A stretch of DNA of 64,000 nt from Streptomyces sp. CG1. Lineage in GTDB: Bacteria; Actinomycetota; Actinomycetes; Streptomycetales; Streptomycetaceae. The stretch covers positions 1-64,000 of the forward strand of contig NZ_CP163518.1 of assembly GCF_041080625.1 (NCBI RefSeq), given 5' to 3'. The notes below the pieces were generated by a model. The model had not been told where the DNA came from. It did not search any database and saw only the letters and a list, made by a program, of their open reading frames with translations. Below, one piece after another: positions 16,744-25,486 of this stretch; position 1 is the first letter of the stretch, and each line of letters begins with the position of its first letter. The position numbers and the translations under genes are program-made.

Positions 16744-17664
16744 GTGGGTGACGGGGACGGCCGTGAGGTGCGTCAGCAGGTCCGCTCCGGCAGGGGGAGT
16801 GTCAACACCCTGGCTGCGGGGGACGTGGGCGACGTACATGTGACGAACAACTACTACAGGGCGAAATGGGCCGGTGTGATCGCGTCGGCCGTGGTCGTCG
16901 TCTTCGGCGTGGTCTACCACTTCGCCGGCGACCCGGATGTCAGGGACGCGTTTGCCAGCGGCCCATCGCTGCGTGTCACGGTCCAGACCAGAGACAGCGT
17001 CGTGGACCGCAACGGGGCGTGGCTCTTCCCGGGAAGGCTGCTGAGCGCCGGACAGACGCTCCACACCGACCAGGTGGCCGCAGTCATGTCGAAGCGGTCT
17101 GACATGGTGGACACCTACGAGACGGCCACGCTGGTGACTGTCGAGGGCAACCGCAGCCACACCGTCGACATCACGGGCATCCACATCAAGGTCCGCAGCA
17201 AGGTCACCCCGGCTCCGGGCGGGACCCTGCTTGTCTATCCGTCCCAGGGCGAGGACACCAACATCAAGATCGGGTTCAACCTCGACGAACCGCTCCCCGT
17301 CCCCCGGAACGCCGATCCCGAGGGGGAGGCGTTCGGCGGACGCTACTTCGACGACCATTCGGTCTCCGTCAAGGAGGGGGAGATCGTGAACTTCGGCTTC
17401 ACCTTCCAGACCGTCAAGTGGGATGTCACCTATGACCTCGTGCTCGACGAGGTCATCGACCACAAGCGCACCACACAGACAGTGACCAACGGATCCCGGC
17501 CGTTCCACACCAGGGGATTCGCCTCGGCCTACGACCAGGCGGTCGCCCCTGACAGTCAGGACGGCTCCTTCGCCGTCACCGACCGCACGAAGGCGATGGA
17601 CAAGATGTGCGGCACGCCCTGCACGGTCCGGCTGGCCCAGGGCACCGCGGCCACGGCGAAGTAG
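16744..17664 (+). CDS. Single-pass membrane protein with exported domain
   Basis: 306 residues from GTG 16744, 6 nt after the previous stop. The N-terminus has VRSGRGSVNTLAAGDVGDV followed by HVTNNYY, the same motif as in the upstream protein. A single transmembrane helix (residues about 40-62, WAGVIASAVVVVFGVVYHF) follows. The rest is a beta-rich extracytoplasmic domain with two cysteines near the end (MCGTPC). No family recognised. Spacing to the next gene is about 10 bp, so it is probably cotranscribed. Confidence 0.6.
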   Translation: MGDGDGREVRQQVRSGRGSVNTLAAGDVGDVHVTNNYYRAKWAGVIASAVVVVFGVVYHFAGDPDVRDAFASGPSLRVTVQTRDSVVDRNGAWLFPGRLLSAGQTLHTDQVAAVMSKRSDMVDTYETATLVTVEGNRSHTVDITGIHIKVRSKVTPAPGGTLLVYPSQGEDTNIKIGFNLDEPLPVPRNADPEGEAFGGRYFDDHSVSVKEGEIVNFGFTFQTVKWDVTYDLVLDEVIDHKRTTQTVTNGSRPFHTRGFASAYDQAVAPDSQDGSFAVTDRTKAMDKMCGTPCTVRLAQGTAATAK

Positions 17665-17674
17665 GTGGGATCGG

Positions 17675-18688
17675 GTGAAGCCGACCAGGATGAGCACGAA
17701 CCGCAGGATGACGCTGGTGCTGGTCATCGCCGTGATCGTGGCCGGGGTCGCCGGGTACCTGGCGAGACAGTGGGATGCCGGGGTTCCGGACTCCGTCACC
17801 CCGCACGCCGGCGCGACCACCCGCACCCCGGCGAGGTCCACCCCCGTACCGAGCCCCAGCCCGACCGGCGACAAGCTGTCCGCCTGGTGCGCCGCCGCAC
17901 CGAAGGTGGTCACCGTCCCGCCGCCGAAGGTCGAGCTCCTGTTCTCCACCGCCACCTGGCGCAGCTGCACCACCAAGGTCACGCGCAGTGGAGCCGGAAA
18001 GGGAGGCGTCCAGTACAAGGTCGACACGACCCTGCCGGTCTTCTGGTCGGCGAACCCGGCCGTCGACACGCTCAACTCGGAGATCAGGAGCCGGATCGAC
18101 GGCGACGTCAAGGACTTCCTCGCCGCCGTCGACGAGACCACGTCCGACGTGGCTCAGGGCGCGGCCTTCACCCTCTCCGAGCAGCCCAGGATCAACCAGG
18201 TCGGCCGACTGGCCGTGATCCAGTTCACCGGCCAGGAATATGTCGGTGGATCCCACGGTGGGGTGATCGACGACTGGATCAACATCGACACGGGCACCTG
18301 GACGATCCTGGACAAGGACCAGATCCTTCTTCCCGCCGCCCGGCAAACCGCGGGTGCCACCAGGCTAGCCAGGCTGATCGCACCGAAAATCAGGGGCATG
18401 AACGGCGGCTCCTGCACCACGGACGCGGAAACCCTCCTCGCCGGCGGCCAGACGCCCGAGGGAACAGTCACGCCCAGCAGCTATCAGAAGAACATGAAAA
18501 TGGGCCTGCAGTTCGGCGGCCAACTCGTCGTCGACTTTCCCCCCTACTACCTCTTCGCCTACGGCTGCGGCATCGGCTCCGCCACGCTCGATCTCGGCGA
18601 TCTCAGCGGCCTGATCAACCCGGATACGGCCGCCCTGGCCAAGGCGACCGTCGCACCCGAGGTGGCCCCTTCACCCTTCAGCCGCTGA
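17675..18688 (+). CDS. Exported RsiV/DUF3298-like protein
   Basis: 337 residues from GTG 17675. A signal anchor (MTLVLVIAVIVAGVAGYLA, residues about 12-31) is followed by a Pro/Thr/Ser linker. The domain from about residue 85 fits the DUF4163 plus DUF3298 (RsiV C-terminal) fold: VDTLNSEIRSRIDGDVKDFL, IQFTGQEYVGGSHGG, WINIDTGTWTILDKDQIL and FGGQLVVDFPPYYLFAYG. RsiV-type domains bind lysozyme in Bacillus, but here there is no anti-sigma segment or sigma factor next door. More likely a periplasm-facing or secreted binding protein. It ends the operon that starts at 15338 or 16291. Confidence 0.6.
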   Translation: MKPTRMSTNRRMTLVLVIAVIVAGVAGYLARQWDAGVPDSVTPHAGATTRTPARSTPVPSPSPTGDKLSAWCAAAPKVVTVPPPKVELLFSTATWRSCTTKVTRSGAGKGGVQYKVDTTLPVFWSANPAVDTLNSEIRSRIDGDVKDFLAAVDETTSDVAQGAAFTLSEQPRINQVGRLAVIQFTGQEYVGGSHGGVIDDWINIDTGTWTILDKDQILLPAARQTAGATRLARLIAPKIRGMNGGSCTTDAETLLAGGQTPEGTVTPSSYQKNMKMGLQFGGQLVVDFPPYYLFAYGCGIGSATLDLGDLSGLINPDTAALAKATVAPEVAPSPFSR

Positions 18689-18901
18689 ACAGAGGTGCGA
18701 GACTCCGCAGGTCGGAGCCTTGCCCATCCGTGGCCGCCCCGAGGATTCGGACACGGCCGTGGGACTGGACGGCTGGCCAAGCCGTGAGACTGCGCGACAA
18801 CCACCAGGTCACAGCGTCGCCGTTGGCCATGGGCGGCGAGACCCTACACGAACCTGTTGGGTCTTACGGCTGATGTCGTAATCGCACGAGCCGTGTCGTA
18901 C

Positions 18902-18921
18902 CGATGTCGTACACGACATCG
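18902..18921. promoter_or_regulatory. Perfect palindrome, candidate TetR-type operator
   Basis: CGATGTCGT-AC-ACGACATCG is an exact inverted repeat with a 2-nt centre. Extra half-sites (tgatgtcgta, gtgtcgta) lie at about 18871-18900. It sits 200 bp upstream of the oxidoreductase start. No regulator gene is adjacent, so the cognate repressor is unknown. Confidence 0.55.
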
Positions 18922-19120
18922 CCGTGAGACTAGCGCGTGGGTGGGTGTTGCTGCCCTGGGTGTGTGGTGCTCGTCGAGCTCCGGTTGGACTCGACGCGTT
19001 TCAGTGGTCCATCCGTCTGTGGTGACGGATCTTGTTGCCGTTCCTCTGTGGGCTAATGAGCCCACTCCATGGCTTGGGCGGCGCACAGAGCCGGCGAGCA
19101 CGAGATATACGGAGGTACCA

Positions 19121-20038
19121 GTGAAGGCAATCGTCGCGACGGATCCGGCCGCGGAAGCAGCCGGGATCACACTCGCGGAGCGGCCTGAGCCGACGCCGGC
19201 GATCAACGACGTCGTGGTTGAAGTCCATGCGTCGGGCTTCGTCCCCGCGGAGTGGGAGTGGCCCTCGACGTGGGTCGATCGCGCCGGTCGCGATCGAGCC
19301 CAGGCGATCATCGGCCACGAGTTCGCCGGAGTGGTCACCTCCCTCGGCTACGGCACGACGGGGCTCTCGCTGGGACAGCGGGTGTTCGGGATCACGGACT
19401 GGCACCGCGATGGAACCCTGGCCGAGTACGCGGCCGTGGAGGCACGCAACCTGGCGCCGCTGCCGGGGAACGTCGACTTCACGGTGGGTGCGAGCCTGCC
19501 GATCTCCGGCCTGACCGCGTGGCAAGGTCTGTTCCAGCACGGTCGTCTTCAGGCGGGGCAGAGCGTCCTCGCACACGGCGCCGCCGGCGCAGTCGGGTCT
19601 GTGGTTACGCAGCTCGCCCGGGAGTTCGGCGCCTACGTCATCGGTACCGGGCGGGCGGCGGACCGCCAGGCGGCGCTCGACTTCGGCGCGAACGAGTTCC
19701 TCGACCTCGCCACCGAGGATCTCGACGACATCGGCGGGGTCGACGTGGTCTTCGATGTCATCGGCGCTGACATCCAAAGGCGCTCGGCGAGAATCATCCG
19801 GCCTGGCGGGACGCTGGTGTCGGTGGTCGGGCCTGTTGAGGCTGGCCCTGTCGACGGCTTGGCGGTCGACTTCGTCGTCGAGTCCGTTCCGAGTCAGCTG
19901 GTGGAGATCGTCGACCGGGTGCGGGACGGGCGCCTTCGCACGCACATCGGAACCGTCGCGACCCTCGACGACGCCGTCCCTGCGCTCAACCCGACCGAGC
20001 GACGCAAGGGCAAGACCGTCATTCGCGTGCGCCCCTGA
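19121..20038 (+). CDS. NADP-dependent zinc-less alcohol dehydrogenase-like oxidoreductase
   Basis: 305 residues from GTG 19121, with GGAGGT upstream. The MDR (quinone reductase-like) fold is clear: GroES-like N-terminus with IIGHEFAGVVTSLGYG, then the Rossmann domain with GQSVLAHGAAGAVGSVVTQL (about residues 145-165), TGRAADRQAALDFGANEF and RPGGTLVSVVG. Catalytic zinc ligands are absent, as in quinone oxidoreductases. Probably reduces quinones, enones or aldehydes with NADPH. It is a single gene preceded by palindromic operator sites, so it is likely induced by a small molecule through a repressor encoded elsewhere. Confidence 0.85.
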   Translation: MKAIVATDPAAEAAGITLAERPEPTPAINDVVVEVHASGFVPAEWEWPSTWVDRAGRDRAQAIIGHEFAGVVTSLGYGTTGLSLGQRVFGITDWHRDGTLAEYAAVEARNLAPLPGNVDFTVGASLPISGLTAWQGLFQHGRLQAGQSVLAHGAAGAVGSVVTQLAREFGAYVIGTGRAADRQAALDFGANEFLDLATEDLDDIGGVDVVFDVIGADIQRRSARIIRPGGTLVSVVGPVEAGPVDGLAVDFVVESVPSQLVEIVDRVRDGRLRTHIGTVATLDDAVPALNPTERRKGKTVIRVRP

Positions 20039-20221
20039 GCGCCCTGGAATGGGCCGACAGCGGTGGTGGGCTGGACGACCGCTGACCTGCCCGGTGTCGG
20101 ACGAGGAAATGCCACGGACTTGAGACTGATCACGGTGACACGGCCGTGAGACAACCAAGAAAGCCCAGGTCGCAAAAGATCGACATGTCGGACACGGCGA
20201 AATCCTACAATGATGCCCCCC

Positions 20222-20353
20222 ATGACCAACGCGATGATCAACTACTCGATCCTCTGGACCGACCCCACCGGCGTCCCCCGCTTCTCCGCCGTCGCCTATG
20301 ACAAGCCCAGCGCCGAACGCCGCCCGACACGCACACCTAACGGAGTCCTACTA
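20222..20353 (+). pseudogene. Short hypothetical gene interrupted by IS630
   Basis: ATG 20222 opens MTNAMINYSILWTDPTGVPR and FSAVAYDKPSAERR, a protein-like small ORF. The IS630 copy splits it at the TA target (20352-20353). Joining across the element gives about eight more codons and a TGA at 21606-21608. The residues after SAERR look random, so the frame was probably already damaged before the insertion. Confidence 0.45.
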
Positions 20354-21579
20354 GTGCCGCATCAAGCAACGTTCGCCCTGTTCACGACCTTGCGGAGGCG
20401 TTCGTCGGCGGCGTGCTTGTTCCGCCAGATGATGTAGCGGCGGATCATGCTTCCCTGCTCCTTGTGGCTGGCGTGGTCGGTGCCATCCAGCGCGAAGTAG
20501 CGCAGGGCGGTGAACTGTGCCTCGATCCGGTTGAGCCAGGAGCTGTTGGTCGGGGTGTAGGCGATCTCCACGTTGTTCGCCGCCGCCCACATCCCGACTC
20601 GCTGACACCGCTTCGTCGTCAGGTGTGGTGAGTAGTTGTCGCAGACGATTGCAATGCGTACGTCCATCGGGTGCAGCGAGCGCAGGTACCGACAGAACTC
20701 CAAGAACTTCGACCTGTTCTTGGTCTTCTTGACGTGCCCGTAGAGCTGGTCTTTGGCCAGGTCGTAGGCGGCGAACAGGTGCCGGACCCCGTGCGGGCGG
20801 GTGTAGGTCGCCCGGCGGCGGGGCCGGGGATCGCGGCCTGTGTCCTTGTGTCTGCCGCTGCGTTCGGCCCAGTGCCGGCCGGGGTGCGGCTGGAGGTTGA
20901 GCGGCCCGAACTCATCCACGCAGAAGACGACTTCGGGCTCGCCTTCCTCGGGTATGACCTCACCGTCGGCGATCGCGTACAGGTGCTCGACACGGGCCTT
21001 CTTGACTGAGTAGTCCGGGTCACGTGAGTTCTTCCAGGTCTTCACGCGTTGAAACGAGACGCCCTCCTCGCGGAGCAGGACCCGCAGGCCCTCGTGGCTG
21101 ATGTCGTCGACCACCCCCTCGGCGACCAGGAAGTCGGCCAGCTTGGCCAGGCTCCAGGTCGAGAACGGCAGGCCGTGCTCGGCCGGCCTCGACTTGGTGA
21201 TCTTCTTGATCTCCCGGCGTTCCGGGAGGCTGAAGGTCTTCGGCCGACCACCCTTGTACTTGGGATAAAGCGAGTCGAAGCCGTCCGCGTTGAAGTTGTG
21301 GAGCACGTCCCGGACCCGGTCCGGGCTGGTGAACGTCACCTCGGCGATCTTCGCCACCGGCCGTCCCTGCGCAGATAACAGCACCATCTGAGCCCGCCGC
21401 CAGGTCACCACCGACCCCGTGCCTCTGCGGATGATCCGCAGCAACCGCCTGCCCTCGTCGTCATCAATCTCCCGGACCCGCACGCGTTCAGCCACGTGAT
21501 CATTCTGGCTGTCTGGTGCTTCCCGGCGCAGCAACTGGGCGACACATCACGACAGGGCGAACGTAGCTTGATGCGGCAC
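20354..21579 (-). mobile_element. IS630-family insertion sequence, intact
   Basis: A 1226-bp element with terminal inverted repeats beginning gtgccgcatcaagc at both ends; 26 of the first 27 bp match. It is flanked by TA at 20352-20353 and 21580-21581, the duplication expected for IS630/Tc1-mariner elements. One uninterrupted transposase gene fills it. Confidence 0.9.
20362..21495 (-). CDS. IS630-family transposase
   Basis: 377 residues from GTG 21495 (an in-frame ATG at 21534 would add 13). N-terminal helix-turn-helix: VTWRRAQMVLLSAQG, VAKIAEVTFTSPDRVRDVL. The DDE_3 core follows with VVFCVDEFGPLNLQPHPG (first Asp), IAIVCDNYSPHLTTKR (second Asp) and TPTNSSWLNRIEAQFTAL (Glu). All three catalytic acids are present and the frame is unbroken, so this copy could be active. 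It is centred in an element with matching ends and a TA duplication. Confidence 0.9.
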   Translation of the reverse strand: MAERVRVREIDDDEGRRLLRIIRRGTGSVVTWRRAQMVLLSAQGRPVAKIAEVTFTSPDRVRDVLHNFNADGFDSLYPKYKGGRPKTFSLPERREIKKITKSRPAEHGLPFSTWSLAKLADFLVAEGVVDDISHEGLRVLLREEGVSFQRVKTWKNSRDPDYSVKKARVEHLYAIADGEVIPEEGEPEVVFCVDEFGPLNLQPHPGRHWAERSGRHKDTGRDPRPRRRATYTRPHGVRHLFAAYDLAKDQLYGHVKKTKNRSKFLEFCRYLRSLHPMDVRIAIVCDNYSPHLTTKRCQRVGMWAAANNVEIAYTPTNSSWLNRIEAQFTALRYFALDGTDHASHKEQGSMIRRYIIWRNKHAADERLRKVVNRANVA

Positions 21580-21616
21580 TAGACGAGTGGATCCGAAGTC
21601 GGGGATGATCAGTGGC

Positions 21617-22129
21617 ATGCGGACGGTCCTGCCCGGAGCCCTGGTGACGCTTCGCCCGGCGACGGTGGGCGATATCCCGGCTCTGGCCGCGATCCGGACC
21701 ACGCCTGAGGTGTACGCGCGCTGGTGGGGCGGCGACGACCTGACGGCCGCGGTGGCCGAAGACCTCGAAGATCCCGGGGCCCGGACCTTCGCGGTCGAGC
21801 ACGGCGGCAGGGTGGTCGGCGCTATCCAGTGGGGCGCCGAGGACGAGCCGGACTACCGACATGCCAACATCGACATCTATCTCGACCCGGCGGTGCACGG
21901 GCGCGGTCTTGGCACTGACGCAGTCCGCGCCCTGGCACGCCATCTGATCGATGATCACGGATACCGCCGACTGGTGATCGACCCGGCCGCCGACAACGCC
22001 GCCGCCATCCGGTGCTACCGCAAGGTCGGCTTCCGCCCGGTGGGCATCATGCGGCAGTACGAGCGCGGCCCGGACGGCAGCTGGCACGACGGGCTGCTGA
22101 TGGACCTGTTGGCGGAGGAGCTGGAGTAA
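21617..22129 (+). CDS. GNAT acetyltransferase, aminoglycoside 6'-N-acetyltransferase-like
   Basis: 170 residues from ATG 21617; in-frame starts at 21587 and 21605 are possible, but the first of these lies almost inside the IS630 border. The GNAT fold is clear: TLRPATVGDIPALAAIR, IDIYLDPAVHGRGLGTDAV (the acetyl-CoA motif A, R-G-x-G-x-G type), then DPAADNAAAIRCYRKVGF and YERGPDGSWHDGLLMDLL. This motif order matches the AAC(6')-Ib-like/RimJ-like group that acetylates small amines. No drug specificity can be read from sequence. The IS630 end lies 38 bp upstream and may have displaced or supplied the promoter. Confidence 0.8.
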   Translation: MRTVLPGALVTLRPATVGDIPALAAIRTTPEVYARWWGGDDLTAAVAEDLEDPGARTFAVEHGGRVVGAIQWGAEDEPDYRHANIDIYLDPAVHGRGLGTDAVRALARHLIDDHGYRRLVIDPAADNAAAIRCYRKVGFRPVGIMRQYERGPDGSWHDGLLMDLLAEELE

Positions 22130-22243
22130 GAGGTGGCGCAAATAGGCGTGGTGGGGCTACCCCGGAAGTAAGACAGGCACAGGTCTTGGTGATCACCGAG
22201 TTGCGAGGCTCTGTGATCACCGGGGAGACCTGCGCCAGTGCTG

Positions 22244-22277
22244 CCGGAGGGGTCGGCCTACGCGGCGACCCCTCCGG
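22244..22277. terminator. Bidirectional hairpin between convergent genes
   Basis: CCGGAGGGGTCG and CGACCCCTCCGG form a perfect 12-bp stem with a 10-nt loop. It lies between the rightward acetyltransferase and the leftward patatin gene. There is no T tract, as is common for streptomycete terminators. Confidence 0.65.
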
Positions 22278-22317
22278 TGGGCTGCCGGCGCCCACACATC
22301 ACCGACCTGATCAGCGG

Positions 22318-23166
22318 TCAGCCCGCGTCGGCTTCTGCCCTCCACATGGAACGGGTTTGCGCGTCGACGTCGCCTGCCTGGCGAAGACCCGCTTGGTAGG
22401 CCGGTTCCCAGGCTGCGAGGTCGCCCATGTTCGAGCCGAAAGCGCGCACCGAGGCCGGATCGGGGCCGATGGTCACCACGGCGCCTGCCCCCACGGCCGC
22501 CAGCTGCTGGTTGAGTGGCTCCCGGGGAAACAGGTGGGCCATCGGCTCGACCACGACCAGCGTGCGGGCTCCAACAGCGAGATCGGCGTTGGGGCCCGCA
22601 CGCAGCGCACCGTCCATGTACCGCCGGCCGTCGATGGCAACGGGCGGCGCGGCCCCGGGGAAGGCGCTACTCGCTGCTACCGCGTGCACCAACGGCACGC
22701 CGCTGTCGCGGTCCCACACCACGGGCTCACCGGTGGTTGCGTCCACGGCGATGATCAGCAGTCGCCGCTCCGGCCAGGCGTCCGCACCGATCAAGGCGGC
22801 GCGCCCCGCGATCAGCGCCTCCTCAGCTTCGGGGTCGGTGCTGTCGAGCGCGAGTCGGCCGACGCGACGCCTGGCCTCGCCGGGTTCCAGGCTGCGGTCG
22901 CCGAGTACGGCGAACACGTCGTCCATCCGCGCGGGGTCCGCCTTGAGCCGGTGAGCGGGCTGGCGATCCGACGTCGCGAGCCGCCCCGGGTCCTGGCCGG
23001 TGGAGAGTAGTGCTGCGACGATCGCGCCGGCCGACGTCCCGACGATCAGGTCGGCTTCGCCCAGTTCCACGCCATCACGGCGCAATCCGTAGGCCAGCCC
23101 TGCCATCCAGGCGGTGCCGACGTGACTCCCAGGACCCAGGACGAGTGCTCGGTCGAAGGTGTGCAA
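22318..23166 (-). CDS. Patatin-like phospholipase
   Basis: 282 residues from ATG 23166. The patatin fold is shown by ALVLGPGSHVGTAWMAGL at the N-terminus, the nucleophile elbow LIVGTSAGAIVAALL (Ser in G-T-S-A-G, about residue 45) and the dyad Asp in YMDGAL (about 184). The oxyanion-hole motif is GPGSHVG rather than the usual GGGGxRG, which is unusual though seen in some actinobacterial members. Function: lipid acyl hydrolase, probably soluble. The gene is divergent from a TetR regulator 84 bp away, which very likely represses it. Confidence 0.85.
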   Translation of the reverse strand: MHTFDRALVLGPGSHVGTAWMAGLAYGLRRDGVELGEADLIVGTSAGAIVAALLSTGQDPGRLATSDRQPAHRLKADPARMDDVFAVLGDRSLEPGEARRRVGRLALDSTDPEAEEALIAGRAALIGADAWPERRLLIIAVDATTGEPVVWDRDSGVPLVHAVAASSAFPGAAPPVAIDGRRYMDGALRAGPNADLAVGARTLVVVEPMAHLFPREPLNQQLAAVGAGAVVTIGPDPASVRAFGSNMGDLAAWEPAYQAGLRQAGDVDAQTRSMWRAEADAG

Positions 23167-23250
23167 GGTGATCTCCCCTCGTTATTGAAACAGTCGTACC
23201 ATATACTCGCTGATGCTGTTCAACTCCGAGTTGCTGAGGGGAGATCCACC
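23167..23250. promoter_or_regulatory. Divergent promoter with inverted-repeat operator
   Basis: The shared 84-bp gap contains ttgaaacagt and gctgttcaac about 20 bp apart as an imperfect inverted repeat, around an AT-rich stretch (ccatatactc) unlike its GC-rich surroundings. This is the expected site for the adjacent TetR protein to control both genes. Confidence 0.5.
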
Positions 23251-23811
23251 GTGGGGCGACCCGCTGATCCCGCCCGTCGCGAGCGCACACTGGCGCAGGC
23301 GACCGACTATGTGCTGGCGCACGGGTTGGCCGGGCTGAGCCTGCGGCCACTGGCCGCAGCCCTCGACACCAGCCCGCGGATGCTGCTCTACGACTTCGGC
23401 AGCAAACAGGAGTTGGTCGCGGCGGTCCTCGCCGAGGCCCGCCGCCGAGGTGCTGTGCGCCTGGCCGAGCACCTTCCGCCAAAGACGGGCTCTGTGCAGG
23501 AGCGGCTGCGTGGCATCTGGGCGTGGATCAGCGCAGACGAACGTGCGCCGTTCGTCCGGCTGTTCTTCGAGGTGCACGCTGACGGACTGGTTCACCCCGA
23601 GACCTACCCCGACCAGGGCGAGGCGATCACGGACTGGTTCGACACTCTCGGTGCCACCTTCCGCGATGTCTCCACCGGTCCTGACGACACCGTCACGCCC
23701 ACGTTGGTCATGGCCGTTGTCCGGGGTCTGCTGTTCGATCTCACAGCTACCGGCGACCGCCACCGCACCGATCGCGCACTGGACCGCTTCGCCGAACTCC
23801 TCAACCAGTGA
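23251..23811 (+). CDS. TetR-family transcriptional regulator
   Basis: 186 residues from GTG 23251, with GAGGGGA 8 nt upstream. The N-terminal HTH reads ARRERTLAQATDYVLAHG then LSLRPLAAALDTSPRMLLYD and FGSKQELVAAVLAEAR, the canonical TetR pattern. The remainder is the helical ligand-binding and dimer domain (WAWISADERAPFVRLFFEV). It faces the patatin gene divergently and probably represses it and itself through the 84-bp gap. The inducer is unknown. Confidence 0.88.
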   Translation: MGRPADPARRERTLAQATDYVLAHGLAGLSLRPLAAALDTSPRMLLYDFGSKQELVAAVLAEARRRGAVRLAEHLPPKTGSVQERLRGIWAWISADERAPFVRLFFEVHADGLVHPETYPDQGEAITDWFDTLGATFRDVSTGPDDTVTPTLVMAVVRGLLFDLTATGDRHRTDRALDRFAELLNQ

Positions 23812-24741
23812 CCGGCCCTGACAAGGTTTTGCCAGGGCGGCACCACCACCCCGGGCAAGGACGGAAGCCGACCCGATGTGGGGCCTCCTGTGGGTTGTCG
23901 TCGTCGGGTGGGCCCGTCCGTCCCACGCGGTGGCATGAGGTCTTCGGTGCCCGTTCCGCCCACCGGGCCGGACGTTGGGCAGCCCCCTTCGTGGCGGGGA
24001 CGTGCCCGGCGTCGCGCGCGCCGTCAGACGGATATTTCTCCCCGCCGAAATGGGCGGAACGTCGCAGATAGCGGAGCTGGACAAGGGGCAACTCGAGCGC
24101 CGACCAGGTGAGTCCGTTGCAGGTCACGATGTCCCTTCTCGGCGGACCGCGGCTGCCGCTTGTCATCCGATCCAGGCGTTTGACAGCGAACCCAGCCGTT
24201 TCGGCTTTTGTGACAGTGAACCCAGTCGTGCGAGGTGAGCACGCCGGGGTGTTGCGGGAAGGTCCGGAGCGCCACTCGTTTGAGTGCGACTTCTCCTCCG
24301 CCCCTTCACTACCTCATCTCACTTGTACAACGCTGGGTGCGCGGCTGGGAGGGATGTCATCTGGCCCTGCCTCACGGCCTCCGCCTGCAGCTGGGCGGAC
24401 CTCGGCTGCGCGAGCGAGCGGCTCGCGGCGGTACCGGCGGCGTGCGAGGAAGCCAGGGCCGTCGTGGGGATCGACGCTCGGTTCGCAGCGCTGCTCCGCA
24501 CAGTGCCGGCGGCGGTGGCCGAAGCCGGGGACAACCACGCGGCCACGTGGCGGCTGGGCAACTTCGGGGGGGCGTCGTCTCCATCGGGCAGGGCCCCGAA
24601 ACCGGGATCTGAACCGGCGGCCCACATCCGATCCTTCGAGGCCCGCCGCCGTACGCACGGCAGGCGGTGACGCCACGGGCGCCACACGCTCCCGAATCAA
24701 GCCGACCTCGGCACGGGAACAGCGGTCAAGTCCGAGATGCC
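23812..24741. other. Long gene-poor stretch with one direct repeat
   Basis: About 930 bp without a convincing gene. One rightward frame at 24350-24600 (WADLGCASERLAAVPAACEE, WRLGNFGGASSP) is somewhat protein-like but has no start, partner or family. Otherwise only the direct repeat at 24181-24229 stands out. Confidence 0.4.
24181..24229 (+). repeat. 19-bp direct repeat, 30-bp period
   Basis: tgacagcgaacccagccgt (24181-24199) and tgacagtgaacccagtcgt (24211-24229) match at 17 of 19 positions, spaced about three helical turns apart. They could be tandem binding sites for a regulator. No gene starts immediately downstream. Confidence 0.5.
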
Positions 24742-25340
24742 CTAGTAGGCGAGCGGATCCTTGACCTCGACCGGCGTCGTGATACCGATGGCGGGCGCGG
24801 CGTCGGCGAGGGCAACGTACGTGATGCCGTGGGTGCGCAGGCGGTAGTCCTCGGCAGCCCTGCGCTGCGGGTCTTTGCCTGCGTGGAACATCAGCCCGAG
24901 CAGCACGTTGTCCGCACCCAGGGCCAGTCGCTCCGCACGCTCGGGATCACCGGACAGGAATGCCTCCTGCCACCGGGCGGCGTATGGGCCGGAGGGCTGG
25001 GGCCAGCCCGGTGTTCCCGGCGCTGGATAGGTCCTACCGGTCACCCAATACCACAGCTCTCGGCGGGCGTTGTCCACGTTCAAATCGCCCGCAGTGTGAC
25101 CGTGGCGAACCATGCTCAGCCGCAAGGTCTCCGCGACGGCAGCAGGCATGTGCTCAACGTCGTCCTCTTCCAGGTCCGCGTTCCGCAGGCTCCACCCCAG
25201 GTGCTGCTCGTGCGCACGCGACCAGGCCAGCGCAGCCACAGCCCACGGCCAGCAGTCGGTATAGGCTCCCGGCCGCCTGCTCGGGCCGCGTACCGCTCAG
25301 CGTGCGTCTGCACCCGCATGCTCGCCTGGCTGTGGCTCAT
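24742..25340 (-). pseudogene. Hypothetical protein gene, one frameshift
   Basis: ATG 25340, preceded by GGGGGCCTCGG, opens MSHSQASMRVQTHAERYAAR. Near 25260 the reading continues in the adjacent frame as DCWPWAVAALAWSRAHEQHL and runs to 24742, including DDVEHMPAAVAETLRLSMVR and YRLRTHGITYVALADAAPAI. A one-base indel joins the two halves into a protein of about 200 residues. If translated only from the second half, a GTG near 25239 gives 165 residues. No family recognised. Confidence 0.55.
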
Positions 25341-25486
25341 TTCCGAGGCCCCCTTGGAACGGTCACAGTCATGGATACCTCGTCATGCTCCCGGCCATGA
25401 CGAGACATTGTCCAACCGCACCGACTCCTGACCTGCCGTGGTCGGGCCCGTGGCCGGGGTGGCCGATGCCGTGGTGGGACCTGCGG

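Noticed and set aside
18770..20150. Repeated gccgtgagac boxes at about 18781, 18921 and 20140 as element ends
   Set aside because: Only 10 bp match, orientation and spacing do not frame an element, and no duplication is visible.
24284..24670. Rightward 128-codon frame
   Set aside because: Partly protein-like, but it has no ribosome site, recognisable domain or neighbour link, so it is not called as a gene.
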